A stretch of DNA of 12,828 nt. Origin: JBBTSQ01 sp038078755 (GTDB lineage: Bacteria > Patescibacteriota > Minisyncoccia > Phycocordibacterales > JBAYGS01). A model generated the notes under the pieces. That model saw only the letters and a list, made by a program, of their open reading frames with translations, searched no databases and had not been told where the DNA came from. This document shows positions 5,326-12,134 of the stretch, in pieces (position 1 is the stretch's first letter; the number at the start of each line of letters is the position of its first letter). The translations under genes and the position numbers were made by a program. The stretch spans positions 1-12,828 of the forward strand of contig JBBTSQ010000012.1 of assembly GCA_038078755.1 (NCBI GenBank), written 5' to 3'.

Positions 5326-5411
5326 TCATACAAACAGGCCCTAAAATACTCGCCTTCGCGAGATTCGGGCGATAAATTTTGTCTGACAAAATTGATTTAG
5401 CCCTAAACCCT
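5326..5411 (+). promoter_or_regulatory. Structured leader ahead of rpmI, possible L20-type autoregulatory site
   Basis: The 86-nt leader has two hairpins: CTCGC/GCGAG with loop CTTC (5349-5362) and AATTTTGT/ACAAAATT with loop CTG (5375-5393). GGGC (about 5367) can pair with GCCC (about 5400), closing the second hairpin, while GGCCCTAAA and AGCCCTAAA repeat at both ends. In other bacteria ribosomal protein L20 represses its own operon by binding such an RNA; that role here is inference. Confidence 0.4.
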
Positions 5412-5600
5412 ATGAAAACCAACAAATCTTACAGTAAGCGCATCAAAGTGACCAAAAATGGCAAGCTTGTTGCTCGAGTAGCCGGTCAAAATCATTTCAA
5501 TGCCAAGGAGAGCCGCAATGCCCAGATGGCAAAGGGCCGATCGGTGCTCATCCATATGAGCAACAAAGCCAAGGCTCGTTTCCTTCCCGCCTCTCATTAG
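5412..5600 (+). CDS. rpmI: 50S ribosomal protein L35
   Basis: Small basic protein of the large ribosomal subunit. 62 aa, close to the usual 64-65. It begins MKTNKSYSKRIKVTKNGKLV and includes the family pattern N-H-F-N-A-K. The end, SNKAKARFLPASH, is shorter than the common RLLPY-type end. The start at 5412 is chosen over the in-frame TTG at 5379 because 5379 lies inside the stable leader hairpin and would add 11 residues unlike the family. There is no Shine-Dalgarno. Second gene of the infC-rpmI-rplT cluster, 25 nt before rplT. Confidence 0.93.
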   Translation: MKTNKSYSKRIKVTKNGKLVARVAGQNHFNAKESRNAQMAKGRSVLIHMSNKAKARFLPASH

Positions 5601-5625
5601 AACTTATTTTATTTTTTAAACTACC

Positions 5626-5970
5626 ATGACCCGAGTCAAAAAAGCCGTAAACGCGCTCAAAACCCGCCGAAATACTTTAAAGTTAGTAAAGGGTTACCGT
5701 TTCCGCCGAAGCACCAACGAACGCGCCGCGCAGGAAGCGATCTTCCACGCCGGAGCCTACGCTTTTGCCCATCGACGAGACAAGAAAGGTGATTTCCGAA
5801 GGCTGTGGAATGTTCGTATCGGGGCGTTTGCCAAAGCCAACGGCACCTCATACAGCAAGTTGATCGGCGCTTTGAAAAAGAAAAATATCTTAGTTGACCG
5901 AAAGATTCTCTCGACTTTAGTTTCAGAATATCCCGAAACAATGAAGCGAGTAATGGCGAAAGCGAGTTAA
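5626..5970 (+). CDS. rplT: 50S ribosomal protein L20
   Basis: Early-assembly protein of the large subunit that binds 23S rRNA. 114 aa, the normal length. The basic N-terminal extension TRVKKAVNALKTRRNTLKLVKGYRFRR is followed by the globular domain with AYAFAHRRDKKGDFRRLWNVRI, then NGTSYSKLIGALKKKNILVDRKILSTL. The Cys residues of the zinc-like motif seen in some families are absent, as in most L20. Translation probably couples to rpmI 25 nt upstream; no Shine-Dalgarno is visible. L20 is the usual repressor of this operon in other bacteria. A strong terminator follows 17 nt after the stop. Confidence 0.97.
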   Translation: MTRVKKAVNALKTRRNTLKLVKGYRFRRSTNERAAQEAIFHAGAYAFAHRRDKKGDFRRLWNVRIGAFAKANGTSYSKLIGALKKKNILVDRKILSTLVSEYPETMKRVMAKAS

Positions 5971-5987
5971 ACCAAAAAATCACAACT

Positions 5988-6026
5988 AAAAGCCCTCGAA
6001 ATTGCTTTGCAATTTCGAGGGCTTTT
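5988..6026 (+). terminator. Terminator after rplT, 18-bp perfect stem
   Basis: AAAAGCCCTCGAAATTGC (5988-6005) pairs perfectly with 6009-6026 around loop TTT, ending in TTTT. It is symmetric enough to stop the convergent nuclease gene as well, whose stop codon is at 6107. Confidence 0.9.
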
Positions 6027-6106
6027 GTCTCTCCATTAGAAATTTTCTTCTTCCCTCTGATTGTGCGTTGTTGGTTACAAGTTTTTACTCTGTGTTCTCA
6101 TACTTC

Positions 6107-7483
6107 CTACTTTACACGGTATACTTCGGTTTCAAACACTTCCCCCGCCTCCGGCACCACCGCTTCAACTCCCAGATAATCCTTAAGTCTCTGTGCTAAA
6201 AATAAAGACGACTTTGGCTCACCCATCGCCACAAATACTTTTTTAAGTGTCGAAGCGCTTTGTTCCACAAATTCCACAAGACCATCCGAATCCTTGTGAG
6301 ATGAATAGCCTGCGATCATTTCGATCTTGGCACGCACCGGCACTTTTTCGCCATTAATCACCACCTCTTTACCCGCATTTTGGATTAGCCGACCTACTGT
6401 ACCAAGCGATTGAAACCCTACAAGCAAAATAGTGCTTTTGGGATCTGGCAAAAAATGTTTTTCATGATTAACCACCCGACCACCCTGTGACATACCACCT
6501 CCGGCAATGATGATCTTGGCCCCCGGAGTCTTTTCGATCCCCCGCGAATCAAAGCCGTCGACGGTGAATTTCAATCGCGGGAATTTAAAGATATCATCTC
6601 CATCGGCAATTTCACTTTGTACTCCAGAATTAAATTCTCGTCGATGACGTTTATAGATTTCAGTAACTTTAATTGCTAGCGGAGAATCTAAAAACACCGG
6701 CACAGACGGCACCTTCCCTGATTCAACTAATTTATTAAGTTCATACACAATCACCTGTGTACGTTCGAGAGAAAATGCGGGGATAACTAATGTCCCCCCT
6801 CGCGCCATAGCTTCACGAACAATTTCCGCAAATCGATGATCTCGCTCATCTTTCGGCTCATGATTCCTATCACCATACACACTTTCCATCACCATGTAGG
6901 TTGCATCCGTGACCGGCTCGGTGTCTTTCAAGAGCGGTGTCGGACTGTTGCCTAAATCTCCGGTAAACACCACTTTTTCCGCACCGATTGAAAATTCAAA
7001 CATTGTTGATCCCAAAATATGTCCTGAATCTTTGAGAAACACCGACACATTCCCTGGAAGAGAGATATTGTCGTGATAAGCAAAACCTTCCCACAGCGTG
7101 AGAGCTTTCTCGACATCTTTTTTGTCATACAGTGGTAGGGTACCCTGCTTTCTCGCAAGATCATCGAGTAGCTGTTGTGCATCGTCGAGCATCACGGTAG
7201 CGATTTCTTTAGTGATCGTCGTACTATATATTTTTCCTGAAAAGCCGTCTTTGACTAATTTTGGAATTTTGCCAATATGATCCATATGGGCGTGCGTGAC
7301 AAAAAGAAACTGAACCGATCGCGGATCATAGCTAAACGAAGCGGCATTGATTCGATCGGCGTCACTTGTTCCCTGAAGTAATCCGCAATCAATCAGTGCT
7401 GAAAAGTCGGCGGTTTTAAGCAAAAAATTGGCACCGGTCACTGTGCCCGCGCCTCCGGCAAAGGTAATATTGAAAAGGGACAT
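6107..7483 (-). CDS. Beta-CASP metallo-beta-lactamase RNA nuclease (Ysh1/CPSF73-like)
   Basis: Predicted zinc-dependent RNA endo/exonuclease of the COG1236-like branch, related to eukaryotic CPSF73 and distinct from RNase J. 458 aa. Metallo-beta-lactamase motifs: GGAGTVTGANFLL (10-22) and IDCG (31-34), HAHMDH (64-69), DSGHILGS (152-159, His155) and FTGDLG (173-178). The beta-CASP part starts at VMESVYGDR. GGTLVIPAFSLERTQ and IIAGGGMSQGGRVVNH follow, and GYSSHKDSDGL carries the last metal-binding His before a short RNA-specificity tail. The start is set at 7483: ATG lies 6 nt behind an extended -10 (TGTTATAAT), so the mRNA is probably leaderless. The in-frame start at 7510 lies upstream of that promoter. 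Substrates are unknown; RNA processing or decay is likely. A structured RNA candidate with a terminator lies just upstream. Confidence 0.88.
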   Translation of the reverse strand: MSLFNITFAGGAGTVTGANFLLKTADFSALIDCGLLQGTSDADRINAASFSYDPRSVQFLFVTHAHMDHIGKIPKLVKDGFSGKIYSTTITKEIATVMLDDAQQLLDDLARKQGTLPLYDKKDVEKALTLWEGFAYHDNISLPGNVSVFLKDSGHILGSTMFEFSIGAEKVVFTGDLGNSPTPLLKDTEPVTDATYMVMESVYGDRNHEPKDERDHRFAEIVREAMARGGTLVIPAFSLERTQVIVYELNKLVESGKVPSVPVFLDSPLAIKVTEIYKRHRREFNSGVQSEIADGDDIFKFPRLKFTVDGFDSRGIEKTPGAKIIIAGGGMSQGGRVVNHEKHFLPDPKSTILLVGFQSLGTVGRLIQNAGKEVVINGEKVPVRAKIEMIAGYSSHKDSDGLVEFVEQSASTLKKVFVAMGEPKSSLFLAQRLKDYLGVEAVVPEAGEVFETEVYRVK

Positions 7484-7489
7484 GGGGAG

Positions 7490-7498
7490 ATTATAACA
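7490..7498 (-). promoter_or_regulatory. Extended -10 promoter giving a leaderless nuclease mRNA
   Basis: Minus strand TGTTATAAT, a perfect -10 with TGn, ends 6 nt before the ATG at 7483. The transcript start would fall on or next to the A of ATG. No convincing -35 is seen, as is usual for extended -10 promoters. Confidence 0.7.
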
Positions 7499-7559
7499 GA
7501 CAACTAACAACAGGACGAGAAAAGTCCTAATTTCTAAATTATAAGTTCTAATTAGAGAG

Positions 7560-7590
7560 CAAAATTAAAAACACCCGCCAAGGCAGGGGT
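7560..7590 (-). terminator. Rho-independent terminator of the candidate ncRNA
   Basis: On the minus strand ACCC (7590-7587) pairs with GGGT (7576-7573), with inner GC pairs and a small bulge, followed by GTTTTTAATTTT. It lies 77 nt upstream of the nuclease ATG, so it could be either the end of an independent RNA or an attenuator of that gene. Confidence 0.65.
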
Positions 7591-7844
7591 CTTTGATAGA
7601 ATCAACGATCCAATTAAATTACCCCAGATGCGAGGCGTCGGGGAGTATCGCGACCAAAATGTATATCTAATACATTGCGGGAGCGGACGGAGCCGACAAC
7701 AAAGCAGATGGGGTGATTTAATAGGATCGCGATTAGTATTACCTAGTTAGAAACTAGGTGGGTGTCCTCAACGCCAGTGCCAAGGCACGGCATGATTCGG
7801 ACTCCCGAATTTTTTATATCTAGAAAATACTAAACACGATCCTA
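7566..7844 (-). ncRNA. Candidate structured ncRNA or leader, about 280 nt, no known family
   Basis: Bounded by a promoter (7851-7878) and a terminator (7560-7590) on the minus strand. Domain A (7843-7723): a closing stem pairs 7843-7826 with 7740-7723 (7 bp, one internal mismatch flanked by G-C/G-U, then 8 bp). It encloses three hairpins: ATTCGG/CCGAAT (loop GAGT), GTGCC/GGCAC within GCC/GGC, and ACCTAGTT/AACTAGGT (loop TCT). That makes a four-way junction. Domain B: 7729-7709 pairs with 7626-7606 over 21 positions with 2 mismatches, enclosing AATGTAT/ATACATT and GTCGG/CCGAC. The two domains compete for the strand 7723-7729, a switch-like arrangement. I checked for RNase P, SRP, 6S and tmRNA signatures and found none. 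The strand is not certain, because plus-strand T-runs follow hairpins at 7795-7816 and 7957-7987. Confidence 0.55.
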
Positions 7845-8065
7845 CAGATAATTATACGCCGATGGTTTTTGAGCGCAATACACAGCTACGCATTGTGACA
7901 TATTTTTTAAAAATGTGACTACCCTGTGGCCGGAGCCTTCAGGGTAGTACACAGGAGGGATTGGAGGTTTTAGTCCCAGTTTTTTATAGAGTGGAACATT
8001 CAACAAATGCTGATCTTGGAGTACATGAGTACTCACATCATGCATCGCAATTTATGTTCCTTAAA
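7842..8065 (-). other. Second structured stretch with a doubtful 67-codon frame
   Basis: A promoter at 8072-8100 points here. An ATG frame runs 8045-7842 (67 codons, MHDVSTHVLQDQ at the start, ending KPSAYNYL). AAGGA lies about 12 nt before it, too far for a good Shine-Dalgarno, and no family is recognised. The same bases fold strongly: GGAACAT/ATGTTCC outside, TGC-TGAT/ATCA-GCA next, GAGTAC/GTACTC with loop TCAT at the tip, all over the would-be start codon. Further on CTACCCTG/CAGGGTAG (7919-7949) forms an 8-bp stem extended by GTG/CAC. I therefore favour RNA over protein, perhaps the upstream half of the ncRNA at 7566-7844, making about 500 nt in all. Confidence 0.35.
7851..7878 (-). promoter_or_regulatory. 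Promoter of the candidate ncRNA
   Basis: Minus strand -35 TTGCGC (7878-7873), a 16-nt spacer, and perfect -10 TATAAT (7856-7851). The predicted start, about 7844, coincides with the first base of the domain A closing stem (7843). Confidence 0.6.
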
Positions 8066-8071
8066 GATAAA

Positions 8072-8100
8072 TGTATAGGGACAACACAACCCTCATTCAA
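8072..8100 (-). promoter_or_regulatory. Promoter upstream of the structured region
   Basis: Minus strand -35 TTGAAT (8100-8095), a 17-nt spacer and -10 TATACA (8077-8072); start near 8065. The bases 8101-8275 between it and ndk are AT-rich and I see nothing else in them. Confidence 0.55.
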
Positions 8101-8275
8101 TTTTACTCCCGACCAAAATATTGTCTACAAATAAGTCAAATAAAAAGGTGTACAAACTGTGCACAAAAAGTGGACTATGCGTATGCGGTATTACAGGCCT
8201 TTCTTGTTGGATTTTAAGGCGAGACCAGTTAGAAAACGAATATAGACAAACAGAAGAGTATTTGTCCTAACGAAT

Positions 8276-8845
8276 TTAATACAAGACTTGCTCTGGTATG
8301 TAGGAGTATTCAATAATTTCTTCTTTTGAAAACCAATGTTTAATTTCATCCTCTGCTTCTTTGACTGACGTAGACGCATGCACCAGATTTCGAATGGCTC
8401 TGCCTGACTTGTTTGAAAGTTCATATGAGTCAAGTACAAAATCTCCACGAATGGTACCGACATCCGAAGACAATGGCTCGGTGCTTCCGGTGAGTTTCCT
8501 GACAATCGCTACCGCGTGCGCTCCGCGCCACACCATCGCGATTACAGGTCCGGAGGTTAGATATTTTTTAAGATGCGACAAAATTAGCTGACCCATCTCG
8601 ATCGGTGATTCAGTCATCACCGTATGCCCATTCTTTTTGGCATTATTGATTGACTTCTCTCCAGCCAACCGCATCCATTCAGGGTCAATCGTGTAATGCT
8701 TTTCCACCAATTCTTCGCTTGGCATCATCATTTTCATCGCCACCAACTTCAGCCCAATTTGCTCATAGCGCCTAATCACTTCTCCAACAAGCGAGCGCTG
8801 TATACTATCTGGCTTAAGAATCACGAGTGTTTGTTCGGTACGCAT
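8276..8845 (-). CDS. ndk: Nucleoside-diphosphate kinase, long form
   Basis: Moves the terminal phosphate from ATP to other nucleoside diphosphates through a phospho-histidine. 189 aa against the usual 135-155. Recognisable blocks are EQTLVILKPDSIQRSLVGEVI (4-24), YEQIGLKLVAMKMM, GPVIAMVWRGAHAVAIVRKLTG (99-120), GTIRGDF (130-136) and NLVHASTS with catalytic His156. The extra length is an insertion of roughly 30 residues (about 52-92) in place of the short loop after the first helix pair, and about 9 residues (137-146) between GTIRGDF and the active site. TATAAT (8863-8858) lies 12 nt before the ATG, so a very short leader is likely; this box overlaps the stop codon of the ATPase gene, 13 nt upstream. 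Read-through from that gene is also possible. Confidence 0.95.
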   Translation of the reverse strand: MRTEQTLVILKPDSIQRSLVGEVIRRYEQIGLKLVAMKMMMPSEELVEKHYTIDPEWMRLAGEKSINNAKKNGHTVMTESPIEMGQLILSHLKKYLTSGPVIAMVWRGAHAVAIVRKLTGSTEPLSSDVGTIRGDFVLDSYELSNKSGRAIRNLVHASTSVKEAEDEIKHWFSKEEIIEYSYIPEQVLY

Positions 8846-8858
8846 AGAATATGGCTAA

Positions 8859-11648
8859 TTATATTGGTTTATTAATTGTTGGGGAGACAGAAACAATCGG
8901 CTTTTTCTCATACTTTTTCATAATTGCCGCTTCAACTTCCGCTCGATCGCGACCGTGTGTGAGATAGGATAGTTCTTTCATCTTTTCGATAATAGCCGGA
9001 TTACCTTTCGGTGGCGGAAACATCTCGACATTAAACGGTGTTACCGTCCTCCCCGATACCAAGAGCTTTACATACGCATTACGATTGTCGATATTCATAA
9101 TATCTTGGGCCGTAAAGGTTGGCACAAATTGTTTTTCCAAGTATTCCGCATCTTCCGCTCCGACTCGGAAGACCGCGAGTGAACCCACATTGCCAAACAC
9201 CGCGTCCTTGATCTTGTCTTCGAGCTGGGCGATGAATTGGTGCGCAATAGTGAGCGACAATTTGTATTTTCTGGCTTCCGACAGAATGGTGGCAATGGAA
9301 TCGGTGGTGATGTTTTGGAACTCATCAATATAGAGATAAAACGGGGGCAAATCTTTGCCAAAGGAATCGGCTCGCGACAATGCCGCCATCAAGATTTTGC
9401 CGACCAAGATAAGTCCAATCAAATTGGCATTAATATCACCAAGTCGCCCTTTTGACAGATTGACCAGCAAGATCTTTTTCTCGTCCATAATCTGCCGGAA
9501 ATTGAACGATGACGTCTCTTGAGCAATGACTGGACGCATAATTTCATTGGACAAAAACACATCAAATTTGCTCGTAATATACGGCACGATATTGGCAAGC
9601 GATGATTCGCCACCGGCCTTTTCGGCAATCTCTTTCCAGAATTGAACCACAATCGGATTTTTGCACCGCGCCAATTTCATATCGCGGAAACTCTTGACCG
9701 CCAGTACTCGAGAGACATCAAGCAGGGTCGAGCCCGACTCCGGATCTTCGATGACTAGCATCACTGCATTTCTAAAGTATTGCTCAAACATCGGCCCGCC
9801 TGCAGTCTTCATATCAAATAATTTATTGAAAATTGAAAGCATCTCGTTGACCACAAAGGTCTTCTGTTCAGGAAAGCGGGCATCGTACTCGAGCATATTG
9901 AGCGCCACTGGTCGTGCCGTATACGCCGGATCAAAATAAATCACATCACCGAAGCGCTCTGGTGGCACCACCGAAAGCAAGTCTTGGATATCAGAGCCGT
10001 GCGGATCGATAAAACACACCCCTTTACCCGCCTTAATATCTTGCGCCGCCATATTTTTAATCAGTGTTGATTTACCAGTCCCTGTCTGACCGATAGTATA
10101 GAAATGGCGAAGACGATCTTCTTCAGCCATGACAATTTGCGTGCTTTGACCACGATGGGTATTGGTCCCCAACAGCAATCCTTCGGTTGGCAAACCAAGT
10201 GGGGCCGGCGCAGTGTTTGCTTTTGCGTGTTTGAGCTGTGGAGCACTGGCACTTGCCGAGGCTTGCGGGAAATGAAAGACGGTCGTCAGCTCACCGATAT
10301 TCAAAGGCATCACTGCGCCATCATTCATATCTCGAAAAGCGAATTGACGAAGTAATCGGGTCAACGATCCCCGCTTCAGTCGTTCAAATCCAAAACCATT
10401 GCCATGCGTATCGGTGAATTGATTGAAGGCGGACTCAACATGTTCCAGTAATTCACGCGTCCGCGCTTCTGTCTCAGCCGATGCCACCACTCGAATTTCC
10501 ACCTCCATAATGGTCGATGCCACTTTGCGGGTAATCGACTCAATCGCCTGTGTATCTGACGTATTTTTTTCTGAAAGGGTATTGGCTTTGGGCGCAGACG
10601 AGACAAATTCTCCGGCAATTTTTTTAAATGAGTCAAAAAAGGTGATCGGAATATCCACCGCCTTTTCAATATTCACACCCTTACCGATTTCCGCAATAGC
10701 GTGTTTAAATAGCTTGGTATAACGCTCCCCTGCTGGTCGCACCAAAATTTGAATCGCCACTCCCTCGCCATCTTTTTTCACCTTCGAAAAGGTATTGAGG
10801 ATAACCGCCAGCGGATCAAGCTGAAATGCTTCGTAGGTCTTGATGGCAAACGCCGGCTTTTGAAGGAGTGTGGCGTACGAAGCTGCAGCTACACCAGACT
10901 CACTAAACACATTATAATCATCATTTTTGACCGCTACTCGAGCTTTAGGGAAAATCGACAAGACCTGTTTTTCAAACAACGCTGTCTTGGCATCGGGTAC
11001 CGAAGCGTAGAGTACAAATTCTTCACTGCCATTGGCATTGGCGATTTCGAGCGTAAAGTATTGTTTGTCTTTGCCACTATCTGACGAGACCGAAAGCATA
11101 CCGGCATAGAATTGTTCCATTGATGCCACCAGCTCTTTAAGCGTCTTCTCTTTTCCCTCTTCACCACTTGCGTGTGGGAGAGCGATTTCGTAGAGCGTCC
11201 GATGGAGTGTCCGCCATAAATCACTCTTTTCAGAAAGGCCGAGTGCTGTGTGTCCTTCGCGGAGGTATTCGACCAAAAATCGGTGAAAATCGTCGGTCAC
11301 ATGGGGATTATTCATTTTTTCAACCACCGCAAGAGCGTTTTTAATCCCTTTATCTTGGATGAGGGCGAGTAACTCCGCCATAGTCGCATCATGAGACTCG
11401 GGAGTGAGTTTGAGCACGATTGCCTCCGCCTGTGCGGGAGTCATCGCAAAGCTTGGTTCAAGCACTTCGTCGATTTTATGCGCAACATAGGTATCAAGAG
11501 TGTTTTTTGCCACTTCGGATGATGTGGCAGGTAACGCTCCGATGTCTTCACGGTGCCGTTGTTGTTCACGGACGTGTGCACGAAGAAATGCAAGCTCTTC
11601 TTCAGGCGACGCAAATTTCTTTTCATCAAAAATAGAACGGCCTTCCAT
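8859..11648 (-). CDS. VirD4/TraG-like type IV secretion ATPase
   Basis: Large P-loop ATPase of the conjugative-coupling (VirD4/TraD/TraG, HerA-FtsK) superfamily. 929 aa from the ATG at 11648. Residues 1-480 are a long non-ATPase region: helical, charged at 1-190, then mixed alpha/beta. An Ala/Ser/Pro-rich hinge at about 462-485 leads to the motor domain: GLLLGTN, Walker A GQTGTGKST (520-528), CFIDPHGSD (545-553), Walker B YLYIDEFQN (771-779) and the IAHQF sensor (801-805). No membrane helix is evident, unlike classical VirD4, so it would need a membrane partner. Start choice: TATACT (11661-11656) ends 7 nt before this ATG, which implies a leaderless mRNA; the in-frame ATG at 11786 would add a Cys-rich, family-unlike segment upstream of that promoter. 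No other secretion gene is nearby. Likely role: DNA or protein export, or pilus/competence work; uncertain. Confidence 0.85.
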   Translation of the reverse strand: MEGRSIFDEKKFASPEEELAFLRAHVREQQRHREDIGALPATSSEVAKNTLDTYVAHKIDEVLEPSFAMTPAQAEAIVLKLTPESHDATMAELLALIQDKGIKNALAVVEKMNNPHVTDDFHRFLVEYLREGHTALGLSEKSDLWRTLHRTLYEIALPHASGEEGKEKTLKELVASMEQFYAGMLSVSSDSGKDKQYFTLEIANANGSEEFVLYASVPDAKTALFEKQVLSIFPKARVAVKNDDYNVFSESGVAAASYATLLQKPAFAIKTYEAFQLDPLAVILNTFSKVKKDGEGVAIQILVRPAGERYTKLFKHAIAEIGKGVNIEKAVDIPITFFDSFKKIAGEFVSSAPKANTLSEKNTSDTQAIESITRKVASTIMEVEIRVVASAETEARTRELLEHVESAFNQFTDTHGNGFGFERLKRGSLTRLLRQFAFRDMNDGAVMPLNIGELTTVFHFPQASASASAPQLKHAKANTAPAPLGLPTEGLLLGTNTHRGQSTQIVMAEEDRLRHFYTIGQTGTGKSTLIKNMAAQDIKAGKGVCFIDPHGSDIQDLLSVVPPERFGDVIYFDPAYTARPVALNMLEYDARFPEQKTFVVNEMLSIFNKLFDMKTAGGPMFEQYFRNAVMLVIEDPESGSTLLDVSRVLAVKSFRDMKLARCKNPIVVQFWKEIAEKAGGESSLANIVPYITSKFDVFLSNEIMRPVIAQETSSFNFRQIMDEKKILLVNLSKGRLGDINANLIGLILVGKILMAALSRADSFGKDLPPFYLYIDEFQNITTDSIATILSEARKYKLSLTIAHQFIAQLEDKIKDAVFGNVGSLAVFRVGAEDAEYLEKQFVPTFTAQDIMNIDNRNAYVKLLVSGRTVTPFNVEMFPPPKGNPAIIEKMKELSYLTHGRDRAEVEAAIMKKYEKKPIVSVSPTINKPI

Positions 11649-11790
11649 ATAGGGAAGTATATAGTAAAAAGTACAAAGTATAAAGTATGGAGAGCAAGAT
11701 AGATAACAGACACCAGAGTACAGACGACAGACTGCAGACCAAACCCACTTCCCTAAAGCTAGGCATCTATAACTTATACCAAACAAAAAA
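11649..11790. other. Spacer with AGTA-rich short repeats
   Basis: The bases 11656-11685 are an irregular series of AAGTA/AAAGTAT units that includes the -10 of the ATPase gene. Further on are several CAGA-type words. No gene is seen. Confidence 0.4.
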
Positions 11791-11796
11791 GGGTGG

Positions 11797-11835
11797 AAAA
11801 GGCCCAGAAATCGCTCCGCGATTTCTGGGCCTTTT
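11797..11835. terminator. Terminator hairpin, 18-bp perfect stem
   Basis: AAAAGGCCCAGAAATCGC (11797-11814) pairs perfectly with 11818-11835 around loop TCC. On the minus strand the stem ends in TTTT, then CCACCCTTTTTTG. It is the last and strongest hairpin after 5S rRNA. Confidence 0.85.
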
Positions 11836-11842
11836 TAGGGTC

Positions 11843-11868
11843 AACGGCCGACCCTAGGGTCGGCCGTT
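11843..11868. repeat. 26-bp perfect palindrome centred on CCCTAGGG
   Basis: Every base from 11843 to 11868 pairs with its mirror, with no loop. The left half reads AACGGCCGACCCT. It shares the CCCTAGGG core with the 18-bp palindrome at 3925-3942. Being loopless, it is better suited to DNA cruciform formation or a dimer binding site than to a simple RNA hairpin. Confidence 0.85.
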
Positions 11869-11869
11869 T

Positions 11870-11947
11870 AAAATAGCTCAGCAGAGCCATTTTAATGATG
11901 TCGCACAATGTAAATTCGGCCGTCCACCACGGCGGACGGCCGAATTT
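11870..11947 (-). terminator. First terminator hairpins of the rRNA operon
   Basis: Immediately after 5S on the minus strand, 11947-11934 pairs with 11925-11912 over 14 bp (GGCCGTCC inside). Then a weaker hairpin follows, AAAAT-GCTC/GAGC-ATTTT (11870-11896). Together with the palindrome and the 18-bp stem, four hairpins stand in tandem. Confidence 0.75.
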
Positions 11948-11966
11948 TAAAATAGTTGATTACTTT

Positions 11967-12076
11967 GTTCTGGCGACTACCTACTTTCCCCATAAAGAGT
12001 ATCATTGGTACTACGATGCTTAACTTCTGAGTTCGGAATGGGATCAGGTGTATCCACCGCGTCAAATCACCAGAAC
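11967..12076 (-). rRNA. rrf: 5S ribosomal RNA
   Basis: 110 nt. Ends GTTCTGG (12076-12070) and CCAGAAC (11973-11967) form helix I. The hallmark core is present on the minus strand: GGATACACCTGATCCCATTC followed by CGAACTCAGAAGTTAAGC. Spacing to the tRNA gene upstream is 58 nt and includes the hairpin GCCGATC/GATCGGC (12114-12132), a likely processing site. Confidence 0.95.
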
Positions 12077-12134
12077 AAAATCATCAACACGTTATTTGAA
12101 AGTTATTCTATGGGCCGATCACAAAGATCGGCAG

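Noticed and set aside
5379..5411. TTG start giving 11 extra residues on L35
   Set aside because: It lies in a stable leader hairpin and the extra residues do not resemble L35.
7958..8010. GTTTTAGTCCC-like word resembling a CRISPR repeat on the plus strand
   Set aside because: A single copy with no spacing pattern, no second repeat and no cas gene in the window.
7566..8065. RNase P RNA or 6S RNA
   Set aside because: The conserved RNase P words (GAGGAAAGTCC, ACAGAA near the 3' end, GGTAAGAGC) are absent, and there is no single long stem with the central bubble expected for 6S.
11649..11786. N-terminal extension of the VirD4-like protein to the ATG at 11786
   Set aside because: The extension is Cys/Tyr-rich, overlaps AGTA low-complexity repeats and lies upstream of the likely promoter.
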